A DNA stretch of 64,000 bases from assembly GCA_900239685.1 (NCBI GenBank), contig OENT01000486.1, positions 44,204-108,203 of the forward strand, in the 5' to 3' direction. Source of the stretch: Rotaria macrura (taxonomy: Eukaryota > Rotifera > Eurotatoria > Philodinida > Philodinidae). A program made the position numbers and the translations under genes. Shown piece by piece: positions 24,977 through 39,800 of the stretch. The notes beneath the pieces are model-generated. The model worked only from the letters and a program-made list of their open reading frames with translations, was not told the origin of the DNA and searched no databases. Positions within the stretch are counted from its first letter, which is position 1. Every line of letters starts with the position of its first letter.

Positions 24977-27900
24977 AACATCGTATTTTTTCTATATCAT
25001 TAGTAGATAATATGGTAAAACTTTGTTCGGCTTGGTTAGGCATGAAATAGAGCAAGAATCTATTCCGTGTATTGTATCATTTTCTCTTTCTCTCTTTGTC
25101 TTCTTTCCTTTTTTGTCTCAGACTAGATCGGCAGTGCTATGAATATCTGCACCTAACAGCTCTCTAGACGAGAAAGATATTTTCCCCATCTTTCTACTAA
25201 ACATTCATTTCATTGAATGTCAATTCAACGTTCCACGCAATAACGAATAATACACTTATGTAAACAATTGATCTATAAAAAGGAATATATATATATTAAA
25301 GATGAGAAGAGTTATTACTGTCAAATTATGAAGCATATTTGCTTATCCTTATGCATTCATATAACTTACAATAATCTTATTATTAACTTTGATGTTCATA
25401 CAAATGAATAACGAAAAAAATCATCAAATCAAGCAAATCGATTTTCCTAAATACGAATGCCAACTGTGTGTTGAATATGAAAGTTATTCTCAAACGAATA
25501 TAAATAATAAATAAATAAGATTTATTTTAGACATAAGTAAACTATCGAGATCTTTTTTGTTTGATTTTTTTGACTAAAACTATGCGATGCGTTGATTGAA
25601 GAATATCTGTTGAAAAAAAATATTCTAATTCAACAATAGTGTAACAAAAATTGTAGAAGTTGTTTTAATAATAGATAAGGTTCTTCGAAACACTCTCCAT
25701 CAGGCATGTACCTCGATTGCCCAGATGGTTTCTTCAACTAAGGTTATGTGATGGATTTTCTCCAATGATTATGTTTATCTAGCAGAATCAACGTGTTTAT
25801 GTAATTCGAATAGCAGAAAGTTCCTTTCCGTTTTTCTCATGTATGGTTAGTTTAACTTTTCACTAGTCCAATCTAAAGCATTAACCTTTTCCTAACATCT
25901 GGAAATAGTTTTAAACTTAGTACGATTCAATTGAGTAGACAATCAATTAACTTTAGCATCATAAACAAATGAGATTAGGTCTTTGTCAACAACTCATCCG
26001 GTACATAAGACATGGATATTTTTATATTGTATTGACAGATATTCCTGTAATGCAACGACACGCATCATTGCTTAAAATATATACAAGAGTTCATCCGACA
26101 TTATTTATTGATATTACGCCATCGGATTTTTCAATATATTATCTTTCATTGTATTTTGTCTTTAGGAATTTTGCGTTTATATTGTTTCCTCGTGATAGAT
26201 AACTGTTTCTTTGTTATTATTCTGAATGCATAGATACTGATTCATCATCAAGAATAATAGTAAAGGTTACATTTTTATTGCCATTACGATTTATTACGCT
26301 AAAGAAAACATTGTCGGGTAAGACACGATAAATGTATACAGAAAATAAGTTAGCTTTAGCACAATCAATTACAATTTCCTTTTTGCTGCTCGATGATCTC
26401 GAAGCATTTACTTCACGTGATAATCAACTACTTATACGTTTCATCGATTAGTGAAATTTATTTTTCGACTGACAAGGAATAACACCCTGTTGACACGAGC
26501 TCTTTCGGCTACTACTTTTTCAATTAAAATAATCAACCTGTCCGAATAATACTGGCGATTACATGGATATGATTAGAATAGTTTGATCAAATTACTCGTA
26601 TGTTTGATATTTAGTTCTTCGAACAAGTTTTCTTCACAATCGTATATTAATCTTAGCGATTTAAACATCCAACTTAGAAACATTCATAGATTGATCTGAT
26701 CTCTGCTTAGTTGGTATCGTTGAATAGTGTAAGCAATAGTGTTCTGGAATATTCATCATTGTAATTATTAAGTCAAGAAAATTCAAGATTCATAGAACAT
26801 TTCGAAAATCGAATTAAAACTTTTACAAGAACTTGATCACTTTATCAATAAATAATGGATATCATAGATTTCAACAAAAATCTTTTTTTTCCAAGGCACC
26901 TTCGTAACCAATAAGATTCGTATCATAATCTCTTATTAGGGGGAGGTATATAAAACATGTTTTACACCTGCATCTTTCTTGACATGTCACATAAGTATAT
27001 TAGACTTGCGTGTATTGATGAATTAATTCCGGTATGTATGATCAAAACGATAGCTAAAGACATAATACATGGATCGATTAATTAAGAGAGCACAAACAAA
27101 ACGATTAACAAAATGCCAGTTAGCTTAAGTGAACTTGTTCTATCAAATCAATAAGAAGTGAGAAAACTCTTCAATATATGACCTGAGGACGTGTGTACAG
27201 CGATAAAAAACACACTGGTATAAACAAGTACTATTAACTATTTATATCAAACAACCCAGGATTATCTACTTAATCAAATAACAGTAAACAATATTCATGA
27301 TATGATACATGTTTACATATCCTGTTCATTAGTACTAAACACACAAAAGTTCTATCAATGTCTTTGACTTGTTTAGCAATCGCTCGATGAAACAAAGCAT
27401 AACGAGTAAAAATTTCAAGTGCTCCAACAAGTGAAGTAGCGTTAACTACTTACTAAGTTAATTGATTCAATTTTCAAGTAATTCTCGTAAAATTAGTTAC
27501 TGTCAACATCAATCTGAATAATTATTGGATGAATTCTTTGATCAGTTGTATTTTATTCCATAGTAATCAGAAATTTTCATTGCACATGTCTTGCATTGTA
27601 TTGTATTAGATTTCTGTCACCATAGTATCAATCAATCAACTGAGAAATAATTTTGATATGAGAAACAAAACGATGATAACAGCATTGTATGTAACTAAGA
27701 ATCGAATAAAAGTTAACGACTTGTCCGGTTAACAGACTTTCCATTGTTTTTATGTTTCATGAAAATCTTGCTAGCATTCAAAAACGTTTTTTACATCGCC
27801 ATAAAGTCGATTTTTGGGTAATGTTCGTAAAATAGCTTTGTTTTCATAAAGAATCAACATTCAAAATATCAGACAGTATTCATTTTTTTAGACAAAGGCT

Positions 27901-30245
27901 AAATTATTTTCTAGTTTTATTTTAAGATTTTCATGAAAAAGACCTACATCGGAAGAGCGTTAGTCGGACAAACTGGTAAGCGACATTTCAAAGCTAAATT
28001 TTCAAAATTCAACAATACAACTCTTATCCTCTCAGTTATCTATAACATTAATTGATAACTATAAGTAGAATTATTTTGACTTGTTGTTTTTTTATAGACA
28101 TCTTTAAAAATAATCTTAATGACCACAAGATATTCTTGACGTAATCCAATATTTTTGTAACTCATATCACAAAATCTATGGATGACTAAAATGTTTGCTT
28201 TTGATCTCAACCTTTGATGAAGCAGCAGGAAACACTGTTCTCTAGTATGTATCATACAAATTAAGCGTGATATTTATCAACTGTAGGAAAACAACCAAAA
28301 CCTAATTAACTTAACAACAAATATTTGTATCGTAAATATTCAAACGATGCTGAATACATAGCCTTAAGTTCTATGTTCAAGCTAATAAAATTGTTTTCAA
28401 CAATCAAAAAATAGCTTAAAATATTTCTATTCCAAGTTATGAATAATAACACAAACACGAGAAGCATCGTTTGATTTATTGTGCACAGACTACGTAGTTT
28501 AGTAATTGTTTGCAGAATGTTGATTGAAAGCTCTCGTTATAGTTCTAGGTATATGGGATATAGTTTGACCTAATTTCATCAGAAAATTCTACGATAATGA
28601 TTTGGACATCTGGCTACCATGACATTTCATCAGTTCGGCACAGGAAAGATTGGATCTTCGACAGAATGATAACATTACTGTATTAAGCGACAAGCTATGT
28701 TCGAATGTAATCGACAAGCGGAAAAACTGTTGCTGCTGACTTCCAAGCATTTTAAGTTGAAATTGAAATTCTTACGAATTCTTTCTTTATCTTCTGTATT
28801 TTCTTTGTACATTTAAAAAGAAAATGTGAACTTTATCTTTACTGCTGTTTGCCATTCGTGATACGACTATTGTCAACAAAGCAAATGTAGTGAAAGAAAA
28901 AAACACATATCATTGCTAATCTTCTCATAAGAATCTGTGTACTGTAATTCATTAAAAACGGAGCAGAAAAGTGATGAATAGAATAGTAAATAGTATCGAT
29001 CATATAACAGGTAAGACATTTTTTCCTAGACAACATCTTTTTAAAGTTCAGATTGCATGAAACCTGTGTAAAAACGATAAAGAACAAATGATTATATCGT
29101 ATCTTATTCTTTTACTTCTTTTACAATGGTTACAATTGTTAATCTTAACAATTTTATTTTAAACATCCAAATAAAATTCTTTCATAAATGTCTAAGAACA
29201 CATTATATAGAACTCTAAATATGTCACTGTAGCGAATAAATAAATCATGAATAGTAAAGAATGATACTGATGAGTAGAAGATTTATTGGCAACCTATGTA
29301 CTAATGATTTCGTACAAAACTTATCATCGACAACAATGACTAAGATCGTCGATCAAACGTCATCCTAATAATTCAATTATAAATTCACAGGACACTAGAT
29401 GAATAGAGGGATAAAAATATTTCGAAGGCCGACAGCTACAGATGAATCGGATCAAGGTTGTACCAAATCTTAGCATTTTTCTTTGTACCATAGTTCTCAT
29501 TCACTTGTCATCTTCATGGTCGTTTTCAACACATATATACAAAAATAATCTATACGTCAAATGTCTACATATAACAAAAATCAATTAAAATTCTTCCAAA
29601 TCCTTTTGTCTTATCCAATCTAGCTTCATGTTTTTTGAACATAAAACATTGAGATGTATTACTCAACTGTTTTTATTTGTTCTACTTCAATTAGAAACAT
29701 ATGCAATAGTATATCATTGAAACAATATTATTATTCTATTTTACGGTTGAGTAACTAGCAGAGACAAGTTTAATACATAAGCCACGTGTCATTTTGCATT
29801 CCAACTGAAATAGACGATATAAGTCGAGTAACAGACAAAACGCACAGTGAATGTCACAATAAAACATAACAAATGCAGCTGTCAGGAACTCAAAATTTTT
29901 ATCATGGAACCATCCGAGAAACTTGATTGTATTATTCTTAGCGACAGAGAGAGACAAAGAGAAAGTCATGCCATTTATGGCCTGCATCGATGCCCGAAAA
30001 ATACTTTTTGTTCTCGTAGTTTTTCTGTTAAAGTAAGTATAAAAGCATTCGATATCAAGTTGACATTTGAAAGAATGCTATTATGTACTGAATAAGTTAC
30101 TAATACCAAACCTGACAATAAAAGAATTCACATTGTAGAGCGAGCAAGTTTTCTGTACATATATCTTATCGATAAGTTCGGACTTAACACTTATCAATAT
30201 GAAAGTTTCGATGTTAAATGAAGATGATATATAGAATTATTCAAT
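24977..30245. other. Large intergenic region
   Basis: More than 5 kb of AT-rich DNA between the divergent myosin promoter and the 3' end of the cadherin gene. Apart from the coding-like relic at 26217-26423 and short chance frames, no gene, RNA or transposon terminus was recognised. Confidence 0.5.
26217..26423 (-). pseudogene. Unidentified coding-like exon or relic
   Basis: A 68-codon frame without an internal ATG start closes at TAA 26217-26219. Its composition is protein-like, with a Ser-run, then KEIVIDCAKANLFSVYIYRV, then FFSVINRNGNKNVTFTIILD, suggesting beta strands. The same frame extends upstream to about 26500 through two stop codons. It may be the last exon of a decayed gene. The family is unknown. 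Confidence 0.3.
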
Positions 30246-30251
30246 TTTATT
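30246..30251 (-). terminator. Likely polyadenylation signal of the cadherin gene
   Basis: AATAAA on the minus strand lies about 100 bp beyond the stop codon at 30349, an ordinary position for a 3' end signal. The surrounding A/T richness means chance occurrence cannot be excluded. Confidence 0.5.
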
Positions 30252-30348
30252 TCGAATACAGAAATAATAAATAAAACAAGATTGATTTAGTGATTTATGA
30301 ATGTACAAAAAGAAAAAACAAAAAAAAAAAGAAAACAAAACAAAATGT

Positions 30349-33300
30349 TCAATTCAATTCTCGTGTGTCTTCATCACTTCCATCAACATTCATCTCTACA
30401 ATGAATCCTTCACTAAGACTTTTACATTTCGTTACAAAATAGGGTAATTGATTAAACATATAATCTCGACGAATCGAATTTTCTGAAGAATATTGTTCAG
30501 GCGATGATGTTGCTGATGATGAACCTGTTTGATAACTTTCATGATAACCATGATCACAACTGATATTATCAACTTTGTCCTTTTCATAATAATGAATATC
30601 CACCGGTACATGAAGAATTTTGTACGTATGCGATTCCGGCGACGAACAATTGACTAAATAAGAAAAATAATGTCATTAACCTTTATAAGAACAACTTCGG
30701 TCACAACTAACTTGATAGACGTTGATTGAAGAAATGTTTTTCATTTACATCGGGTGCCTGAAAAATAAAGTATGTAGAGATGATTTTCGAAGAAACAAAA
30801 ATAACACATAACTTAAACGGAAGTTCTTACTCGAATAATTTGTTGATGTTCGATTGATGATGATGATGTTATGTTTGAAGTAACTGTTGAATCCGATGTT
30901 GTCAATTGTTGTGATGATGAACATAGAAGTTTATTTCGTGATATGATGGCTGTTTTATGTCGTTGATGTTGCTGTCGAATTAAAATACATGTAATAATAA
31001 TTGATATTAAAAATATAAATGTGATGATTAACACAGTTAAACCAAATATGAAAACAGAATGATTCGTCGATGAAGTTTTTTCGAAAAAAACTTTTTGAAT
31101 TTTTTCATAGGATGAATAACGTGTATCGGATGTATATCCAAAGGCCACATGTATTTCGATGAGTGTTTGTTGAGATGGATAACCATAATCTTCAAGTAGA
31201 ATTCGTAATTTAAATAGACATATTTGATTTATTTTGTACGTGATGAATAAACAACCGTTTTGATTCAATTGAAATAATGTTTGATTATGATTTAAATTAA
31301 TATTTGATTCAATCGATTGTAAAGTATATTTTATTTTACCATTCATTCCTGAATCTTGATCTGTTATGTTTAGTAAGGTAAGTTCATTTTGAAATGGTCG
31401 ATCAAGATCAATAAATAATTTCGTTTGTTCATTATCTATTAATACCGGACGATTATCATTGGTATCTTCAATATAAATATCTAATCGACATGAATTTTGA
31501 TTTTGATTTTTTATTGGACTTCCATTATCTTCAAGATCAATTGTTAATTGAAAATACTTGAAATCAGATTCATAATCGAATGACTGTTGCGAATAAATTT
31601 CTCCCGTTAATTGATCTATATTGAATAACCATGAAGAATTTGTTCGTAATCTATAATTTATTGTACCATTTAAACCATTATCAGGATCGCTGGCGTTTAT
31701 TTTAATTAATGCTTTATCAGTAGGAAAATCTTCTGGAATTGATAGTCGATGAAATGATGTTGAGCATTGTGGAATGTGATCATTTACATCCAAACTAAAG
31801 AGAAAAAAGAGCTCATACAATGTCTTTTATCAAAATATTTGGGTAAGCATTAGGAAATTTTCACAACACCCTGAACAAACGATGAATGCTCAATTTATTT
31901 CGATAGTGTATTGTGTTGTTAATACTAATATCAACGAAATAGATAATCTCAAAAAAAGAGCAATCATAGTTGGTGATTATCATCTTTTGTTCGGTGTTTA
32001 GAATATGGACTGAGAAAATCTACACAAAGATATAGAACATCATCAATTGTAATCTGATCTGATCTATCCTTGATAATTAATTTACTCATAAAATTAAACT
32101 ACTCACGTACTGTTGGTTAGATAATTAATAGAGATTATCGGTGAGTATTATTAATATTACGACTGTCATTTTTCTATAAGAGATCAATCATGGAACTAAA
32201 GATATTTCAAAACAGATGTTCGCTGTTATGTTAAGCGAAGTCAATGCCAACGAAAATCTGTTAGTCCCACTGTCAACCATAGATATCCATAGCGGCGCGG
32301 TAGGTTTTCCTAAATCCTATCGCGGTGGCGGCGCGGCAGCGGCTGAAAATTTTGAAAATAAAATTTCCATTTTTGTATAGAGAAATCCATAGACTTGAGA
32401 TCATTATTCAAACATAATTTGCATCATAGAATTTTTCTCGGTCAGTGTCGTCTTATATCTATTTCTTCATTTAAAACAAACACAAGTGTTACTAAAAAAC
32501 GACTGAATGCTGATAGTATGTCAGAGCTAGTTACTATATGCTCCTGAATATATTTGTGATTTCTTTTTACTTGATGTATATGTATATCAATAGTTAATAA
32601 TACGTAACCATATAGTAATTTCAGGACTGTTATGATGGTTCACTAATAAATACTGGAATTTTTTAGTCCGAAGTTTCCTTCCCTTTATGTGCACAATATT
32701 GCAACATTGGTTAATTTCTTTACGAATTTTTCATACAGTGAATGAAACAATATGGTTTTTTTCATTGATTATACTTTGTTTATATCAATCCAATGTTTGT
32801 TTCTTCTAATTACGTCTGCGTTAATGAGTTCTTATAGAGTTGTTTAAGCCTCAGCATTTGACAAGTTTTACGACCTTAAGGATTTCCTTGTTGGAGTTTT
32901 ACATTTTACTGGGACATATGACTTAAGGTACAATACTACTAGATAATTGCTATGCATATAAATAAATACGTTACTGGTGGTGGATATCAAAAGTGTGTAC
33001 TTTGTTTTTCTCGTTAATTAGAAGCAAAGAATACCGAATTCAATGAATGTGATTAATTTTCCTGCTTTTCATTATGGACGATAGAATATGATCACAAACT
33101 GTCAGGTTTTATTAAATTTTGTAACAATTATGATACTTGTGCATAGTATCATAATACAGATTAGATTCTTTTGAAAAATAAGTATCGTTTTATTAAGTTT
33201 TACAATAATAACTAGAAAAAAAAGGGATTGAAAATTCTCGGAATAGATAGAAATTACTTATTCCTATGTTTGTATATTTGTATTTGTATGACTATATATA

Positions 33301-36300
33301 AGGGAATGTTCAAAGTATTCATTAATTGAAAAAAACCCTAGTGTCAGATACATCAAAAAGAAAATGAAGTAACTGTTACTGTCAATAAGAAGAACCTAAA
33401 CTCAATCCTCTTTTCTATCCCATCTTTCAACCTTGACATATTTTGTGATATTGTTTATGCGAGGTAACTGGGGGACAAAAACGAACAGATAATACATATT
33501 GACTATGGGTAGAATGAAAACAAAGACAAAGAGAACAGAGGTATAGTTACTGTAGACATGTAGAGAAGAACGAATGGTCTTTTTTCATTTATTAATTGTT
33601 TATGATTGGTGGAATATAGAAACAATTGTTCCTCAAACTAAATTATTATTTGATATACTCTATAGAAACGATAGTTTATTTTTGACTATCGATATTTCTT
33701 TCTATTCTAGGTATAGGAAGATTAAATTCTATCGTTCTTTTAATCTTACATTGAACAAATTAATTATTGCCTGATATTTTTTGATTATTGATTGAATAAT
33801 TAACATCTAACTGGAGCTTTGATAGCTTTACGTTTTGTCTCATACTTTATTACATGCAAATTTTATAAGATTCATTTTCTTATTTTGGGGACCAGAACGT
33901 TGTTAAGCATACGTTTTTACATAGCGCCGCGGTGCGACAACGGCGCGGTAGCTTTCCTTTTCATAGTGCCGCGGCAGACCTTCAACCGCAATGGACATCT
34001 ATGCTATCATCTCAATATTCTTGATAATGATAGATTAAAATTCATATCGAATAAAATACAAAGTCTATCGTTTCTAACATACTAAATAGTAAACTGCTAT
34101 CGTTACAAAGGATTTTTCATGATTAACAAAGTGAAAAAGGTTTTACCATAGTATTTCTGGATGAATTAAGCTTACAAGTTCGATTAGAATATGCATGAAT
34201 TCCTACGAACAAAGACTAAAGATCTGCCGTTGGTGTCGTATTTAGATCTTAAACTTTTTCAAGTGTAAATACAACATAATTGAAAATTAACTTATGATGA
34301 ATCCAAGTTAAATAATGATTTCGAAAATGTGTTACGACAACATTTCTATTAACTAGTTAATAGAAAAGTACCTACAACTTTTGGAATGTAAAGTAATAAC
34401 TAGCATGCGGAAAATATGTTTGTTCCTCAGATAAATAACTCTCAAGAAAAACTCATGATTGTCGGAAAAATATCAAGTTTTTGTTTCTCTGCCTATGGGA
34501 ACATCTCGTACTTTTTATTGCTTCGCATTCTGATGAATTACTCGTAGAACGTCATCACGAGAATTTCCTATCGACATTCTTCTCGAATTATTGAAATATC
34601 ACTCTCAGACTCGATTACAGCTAGATTTTATCTTAGAAAAAAAAAGAATTTTATTTTAATAATAATACTTACACTTGAATTTGAACTTGAACATGTGTTG
34701 TCCAATTCGGTTGAGCAATATTAATAGCTGAAGCTTTCAATTCAATACTTTCGATTTGTTCTCGATCTAGTGGTTGAATTAAATACACTCGTCCTGTTTT
34801 GGAATCGATCTTAACTAACGAATTCGATTCTAATTCATATGTATTTTGTGCATTTTCTCCTTCGTCTTTATCAATAGCATTCAAATAGCCAATAGTTAAT
34901 TGATAATCTTCGATTGGATATTGCACCATACGATAATTTGCTAATTCTTCAACATAAAATTTTACTGGATTCGTTTGAAATTCACTGGGATTATCATTTA
35001 AATCGATTAGTTTAATATTTAAATCATAAATTGATGTTAACAAACTATCTGTCGCTACGAAACGAAGCTTGATTTCTGCTTGAATTTCCCTATCGAATAT
35101 TCCATATTTAGCAATCAGTATATAAGAATTCAATTGATTTGATGACATGACTTCATATTCTTGTTTTGATTGTTTATCTAATGTTATCAATGAGATTGAG
35201 AGTTGTGTTTGAATGGAATCCCGATCGAATAAACGTATGTAACCTAATGTCATATTATTGATTTCTGTATTTTCATAGATAAATAAGTTTTGATTCTCAT
35301 ATTGAAAACGACGATTTGGTAGAAAAAGAATTTCAACTGGACAATCATTGACATCTTTTATGGATACTGACAGCCACGTATCAGTGAATAATGATTGTAC
35401 TAAACCAGAATCAGATGCACGAATTATAAATCGATATGAACGTGTAGTTTCATAATCTAATTGTGATTGAAGACGAATCATACCACTTGTTGAATTTATT
35501 GTAAATGGAAATATTGATGAACTTGGTGGATTGATTATGGCATAACGTATTACACTATTTAAATCTTCATCAGCATCACTTGCCGATACCATTAATAGAT
35601 CAGTGCCGACAGGAGTATCTTCTGGAAGTGACTAGAGATTTCAAAAGAAGACATATATACATTATAAAAATATGCAATTCGTTAACATAGATTTGATTAC
35701 TAGAACTTTGTAAAACTATTTCACAAAAGTGAAATGAGAAAATAGTCTTGGCATGTAGTTCTATATCTTGAGATGATGCGAAAGGTTCTTTGAATTTCTA
35801 GTGTTTAGATAGATCATTGCAAAATATATTATTTCGTCTATCTTTACATCTGTTTCTCGCCAACTACAGAGTAAAAGTAAACTAGAGTAAAAATACTCAT
35901 ATTTACCTCCAGGTTAACTCCAACTATCTCTAAAATAATCCAATCGTCATCAATACAAACATTCGTTTAGAATCATAAAATTGAAATCATTTCAAAAGAT
36001 TTTAATTAACTCTGTATGATTACAAACATTGAGCATCCTCGAACTCTCACAGTATTTGATAGAAATATGTGTAATGGTCAGTAAAATCATTCGATTTCTG
36101 AGAAAAAATGTCAATTTTCATAAATTACCTTAATTGAATATTCAACTTGATTGAATTTTGGTGCATTATCATTTTCATCTAAGACTTCGATTGTAATTTT
36201 TGTTCGATTGATTCTCACTTGTGGAAGTCCATGATCACATGCTTCAATAGTTAAATCATATTTTTCATTGATTTCTCTATCGAGTGACTTTTTAACAATT

Positions 36301-36839
36301 CCATAAATAGCATATTCATTGATTGACAACGTTATTATATCTAATTGAAAATGATCTTCATTGTTAAGAAGTTGAAATGATAATTTTCCATTCATTCCTG
36401 AATCATAATCAATAGCACGTGTTATTGGAAATCGATGACCTATTTGAATCGATTCGGATAATGATATATTTGCTTGTGTATCGAAAAATTGACATGCATG
36501 ATCATTAATATCATTAATTGTTATATTAATTGTTGAAAATTTCGGTATTTGATTATGATTTGAAAATAATTCCAGAATAAATGAACAATAATCACATGAA
36601 CATATATTCTCGGAACACCAACTATCACGATCAATCGTTTTGGTTAATATTAATTGTGTACTATTATTTGTAAGATTGAAATTCGATTGAAAATTATTAA
36701 TTAATTCATATGAATGAGGAAATTTAAATATAGGCTTATTTATGGAAGATTTTTCATCGATTATTAATGAATAATCCGATGCATTAGCAGAGCATAGAAG
36801 ACAAAAATAACTAATAAGAATTGTAATAATAGAAATCAT
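30349..36839 (-). CDS. Protocadherin-like transmembrane adhesion protein
   Basis: Five exons (36129-36839, 34673-35631, 30831-31794, 30712-30757, 30349-30653) join in phase to encode 994 aa. Residues 1-20 are a signal peptide. About seven extracellular cadherin repeats follow, marked by calcium-binding linkers DINDH (110), DENDN (221), KDVND, LNDN, LDVNDH and DTNDN, and by internal LDRE/DYE and DxDxGxNG signatures. A single membrane helix lies at about 803-829 (GLTVLIITFIFLISIIITCI), then a 165-residue cytoplasmic tail rich in Ser and Thr with no catenin-binding motif that I recognise. This fits calcium-dependent adhesion at the cell surface of protocadherin type. The initiator ATG directly follows an AG acceptor (TTTCTAG), so an untranslated first exon probably lies upstream. 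The 2.9-kb third intron carries a hAT-like transposon. Confidence 0.92.
32278..34003. mobile_element. hAT-like non-autonomous DNA transposon in a cadherin intron
   Basis: The ends are imperfect inverted repeats: CATAGATATCCATAGCGG on the left and, read inward from the right, CATAGATGTCCATTGCGG. They are bordered by 8-bp direct repeats CTGTCAAC (32270-32277) and CTATCATC (34004-34011), matching at six of eight bases, the target-site length of the hAT superfamily. Both ends hold GC-rich motifs (GGCGCGGTAG, GCCGCGG) that contrast with the AT-rich intron. The 1726-bp interior has no transposase frame, so it would depend on an enzyme encoded elsewhere. Confidence 0.7.
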
Positions 36840-36841
36840 CT

Positions 36842-39800
36842 AGAAAGAAAAACGAAAATATTCGAATGATTGATAGAGAGATAAGTTCAACGTTTGAAAT
36901 GATTTACAGTTAATAGAGATATTTTAAATAAACTCTTCAAATTAAAGATAAAGACATCTTTTATCTTTCTAATGAAAACAAAGTGACTTTTCAATTTAAT
37001 GTTTATTTAAAACATTGCTGTAGGCTTATTGATTTCCGCGTCTTGTTTTTCGGCGGTGATACTGTGTTCGTTGGCCTTTTTTTATTGTTCGAAAAGAGAA
37101 CTAAATCAACCGCTCGCATCTGCTTTATAGTGCATTTACTCGCTTTTCTTTGCTCTCATGATAAAGATGTTCATTGTGTATGGGTCTGCTCTGTGTTAAA
37201 ACAATATTTACACCTCATATACAGTCGGACAAAATTCACAAACGTATCATCTTCATTCTAATTGTTCATAAAAAGGGACTATCAAGGATAATGATCGAAG
37301 AAAGGTATTTCTTAGTGACATCCGGTCTATTCGTTGTCATATTGTTAACAATATTATCATGACATGAACCCTGAAGGTTATAATTATTGAAACATGATCT
37401 AGAGAAAAAGAAAGAGGAGTGAACGAAACAATAAAAAAAACAGCAAGTAACCAAAAAGTTAAACTGTCAACGAAAGATAAAATTGAAAAATAGATAAAGA
37501 TCAAAATGTAACGAAATTCTTCGAATCGAATCATTGTCATGTTCATTTAAGGTTTCATACATTAGGTGTGTGTGTCCGAATCAACCGACAGAGAACGAGA
37601 ACGGGACTAAAAGCGATTTAAGACGACATAAAAATCATCTATACGAACAATATCGTGATTGTTAGTAAAAATAAGATGAGAGACATATACTTAGTATACC
37701 TATGAAGACTTAGAACACTCAAGTTCACTTAGCTCTTATGTCAACTGAAATATGTTTGCTATCGATAAAGAAATATTATTTCTATAACGAATGGAAATTT
37801 TCTAATATACGCAACGCATCGATTGATCTCGTGCTGCTCATATGTATGCATGCGTATATACATATAAAGTGAGAATGAGATTGTAAATAGATATTTTTAT
37901 ATTATCGAATGAAAAATTTTTAATTTACATTCGTTCTCACAATAGCTGTTAATTGATATTATCTTTAGTTGTTCTGATTTATTTGCATATTTTCAATTGA
38001 CATTGAAGAATACACAATGTGTGCAATGAATATCAGTTGAATGGAATTTATGCATCAATGTAAGTTACTTGAAATTCTAAACGTGCTACCATTATCTAGT
38101 ACTGCTTTAGATTGATGGTGCCGCGATCACAATTAAGTGTCAATTTATGTATAAATAGATAGAAACTATATTCAATTCAATTTGTATGAATCAAATAGAA
38201 AGGTCGTCGTCAATAAAACTTACTGTTGTTCAATGTAGAAGATAATTTTATCTGACAAAATCATATAGATCATCGTGTTTCGTTAAAAATATGATGAATA
38301 TACTCGGTTACTTTGCTATTTCATATAAACGATAATAAGTAGCCTATGAACACTAGGGAAGACATATAGACTCTTCATTGAAAATGAGCAAAGGAGAATG
38401 AAGTAGAGCCGTTCGTTCATCCATTGCAGTACTATTACCACCAGACGAATGTTTAAGTCTTCATTAAAAAGTAATAGAACAGTTCAAGTATCTTTGTTTG
38501 TCTTTCTAACTGCAAAAAATACAATGACAAAAGTTTTTATTTAGACAAGGTGAACTACAATCAGCTTCTAATGATTGATTAGTACTATATCTTGTCATTC
38601 ATCCTTACCTTATTCTTAATGCAGATGATGAAACTGATGTTTATCATTAATATCACTATCGGATGTGTATATAAACGTAACGTATGCAAAAAATATGTAT
38701 ATAAAGCAGGAAGAAGATTATTTTCATTCTCCTGTTTTCTTTTCTCGTTCCCTAAATGGATGAAATGACCAATGGGCAATCGAAACCAGATGGCAAATGA
38801 CGAACAAACAATAAAATGAGAAGGGGAACGATGATTGCATCATGGGTGTGCACGAGAGAGTTGTTTTTGACTCAATTAGAAGCTGCTGGTGTTCGAGATG
38901 TTATTTCAAGGACCCTGCTGATTGTTCATTTTGTTTTCAGTTTTGAGGTTCAACTGTACCAGACTATTTATTTTGCTATGTCAATCATCTTTTCTTTATC
39001 GCTCTAATACGCAAGTAATTAGGCCGTAGACAATATGTCGGTACACCTATTTGTGTATATAAAATCGAAACAATAGAAAGAGCGGACACCTACCTTGAAG
39101 ATCATTCATATATATTTATGTAGAGAGTAAGAGACAGTGGAATATATTGGCCTTGGGTGTTAATAAAGTATACTATGAGAAAGAAAAAGAGAAGGAGCGA
39201 AACAGAGAATTGAGAAGTGTGAAATTAAGCTGATGCACTAGTTGATTCACAATTTCGGATTTTTTTGTTAATAAGAACATACTTCTCAAATCATTCAATG
39301 AATTGGCTCATCCACTCAACTATTGCTCGAATATTTGACAAAATCTTGAGTAGATAAACCAATTTTAATTAAGACGAGTGCAACTGATAGAGAACGTAAC
39401 AGATTACAATCGGGCATGCTTTAATATCAATCAATTAGAGGTACTCGATAAAGAAAAAAAGATTAACAATATGCTTGTAATCATGATCATTTTTTGCGTA
39501 GAAGACAGCAAAAAACAGAGACAAGAAAAAAATCGAAATAATACGCAATGGCAATCGAATAGTCTTCATGCTATAGATGAACAGATCAAAGATGGCAAAT
39601 AATTTTTCTTATCTCTTCTTCTCTAGTCCATTTGCAAGACAACAAACAAAAAAGAAAAAGAAAAGAACAGATGCAGAGCTTATCTCAATTGAACTATCGA
39701 TATTTGGTACTGGATAATATTTTGTTTTTATTTTCCTATTCTCAAGAGAGAAAAAAATTTGTGTATACGTGTGTCTAGACTCGATCTGTGATGGACAACC

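Noticed and set aside
24870-25055. 61-codon minus frame near the myosin promoter
   Set aside because: Ser/Leu repeats come from the GA/TC dinucleotide run.
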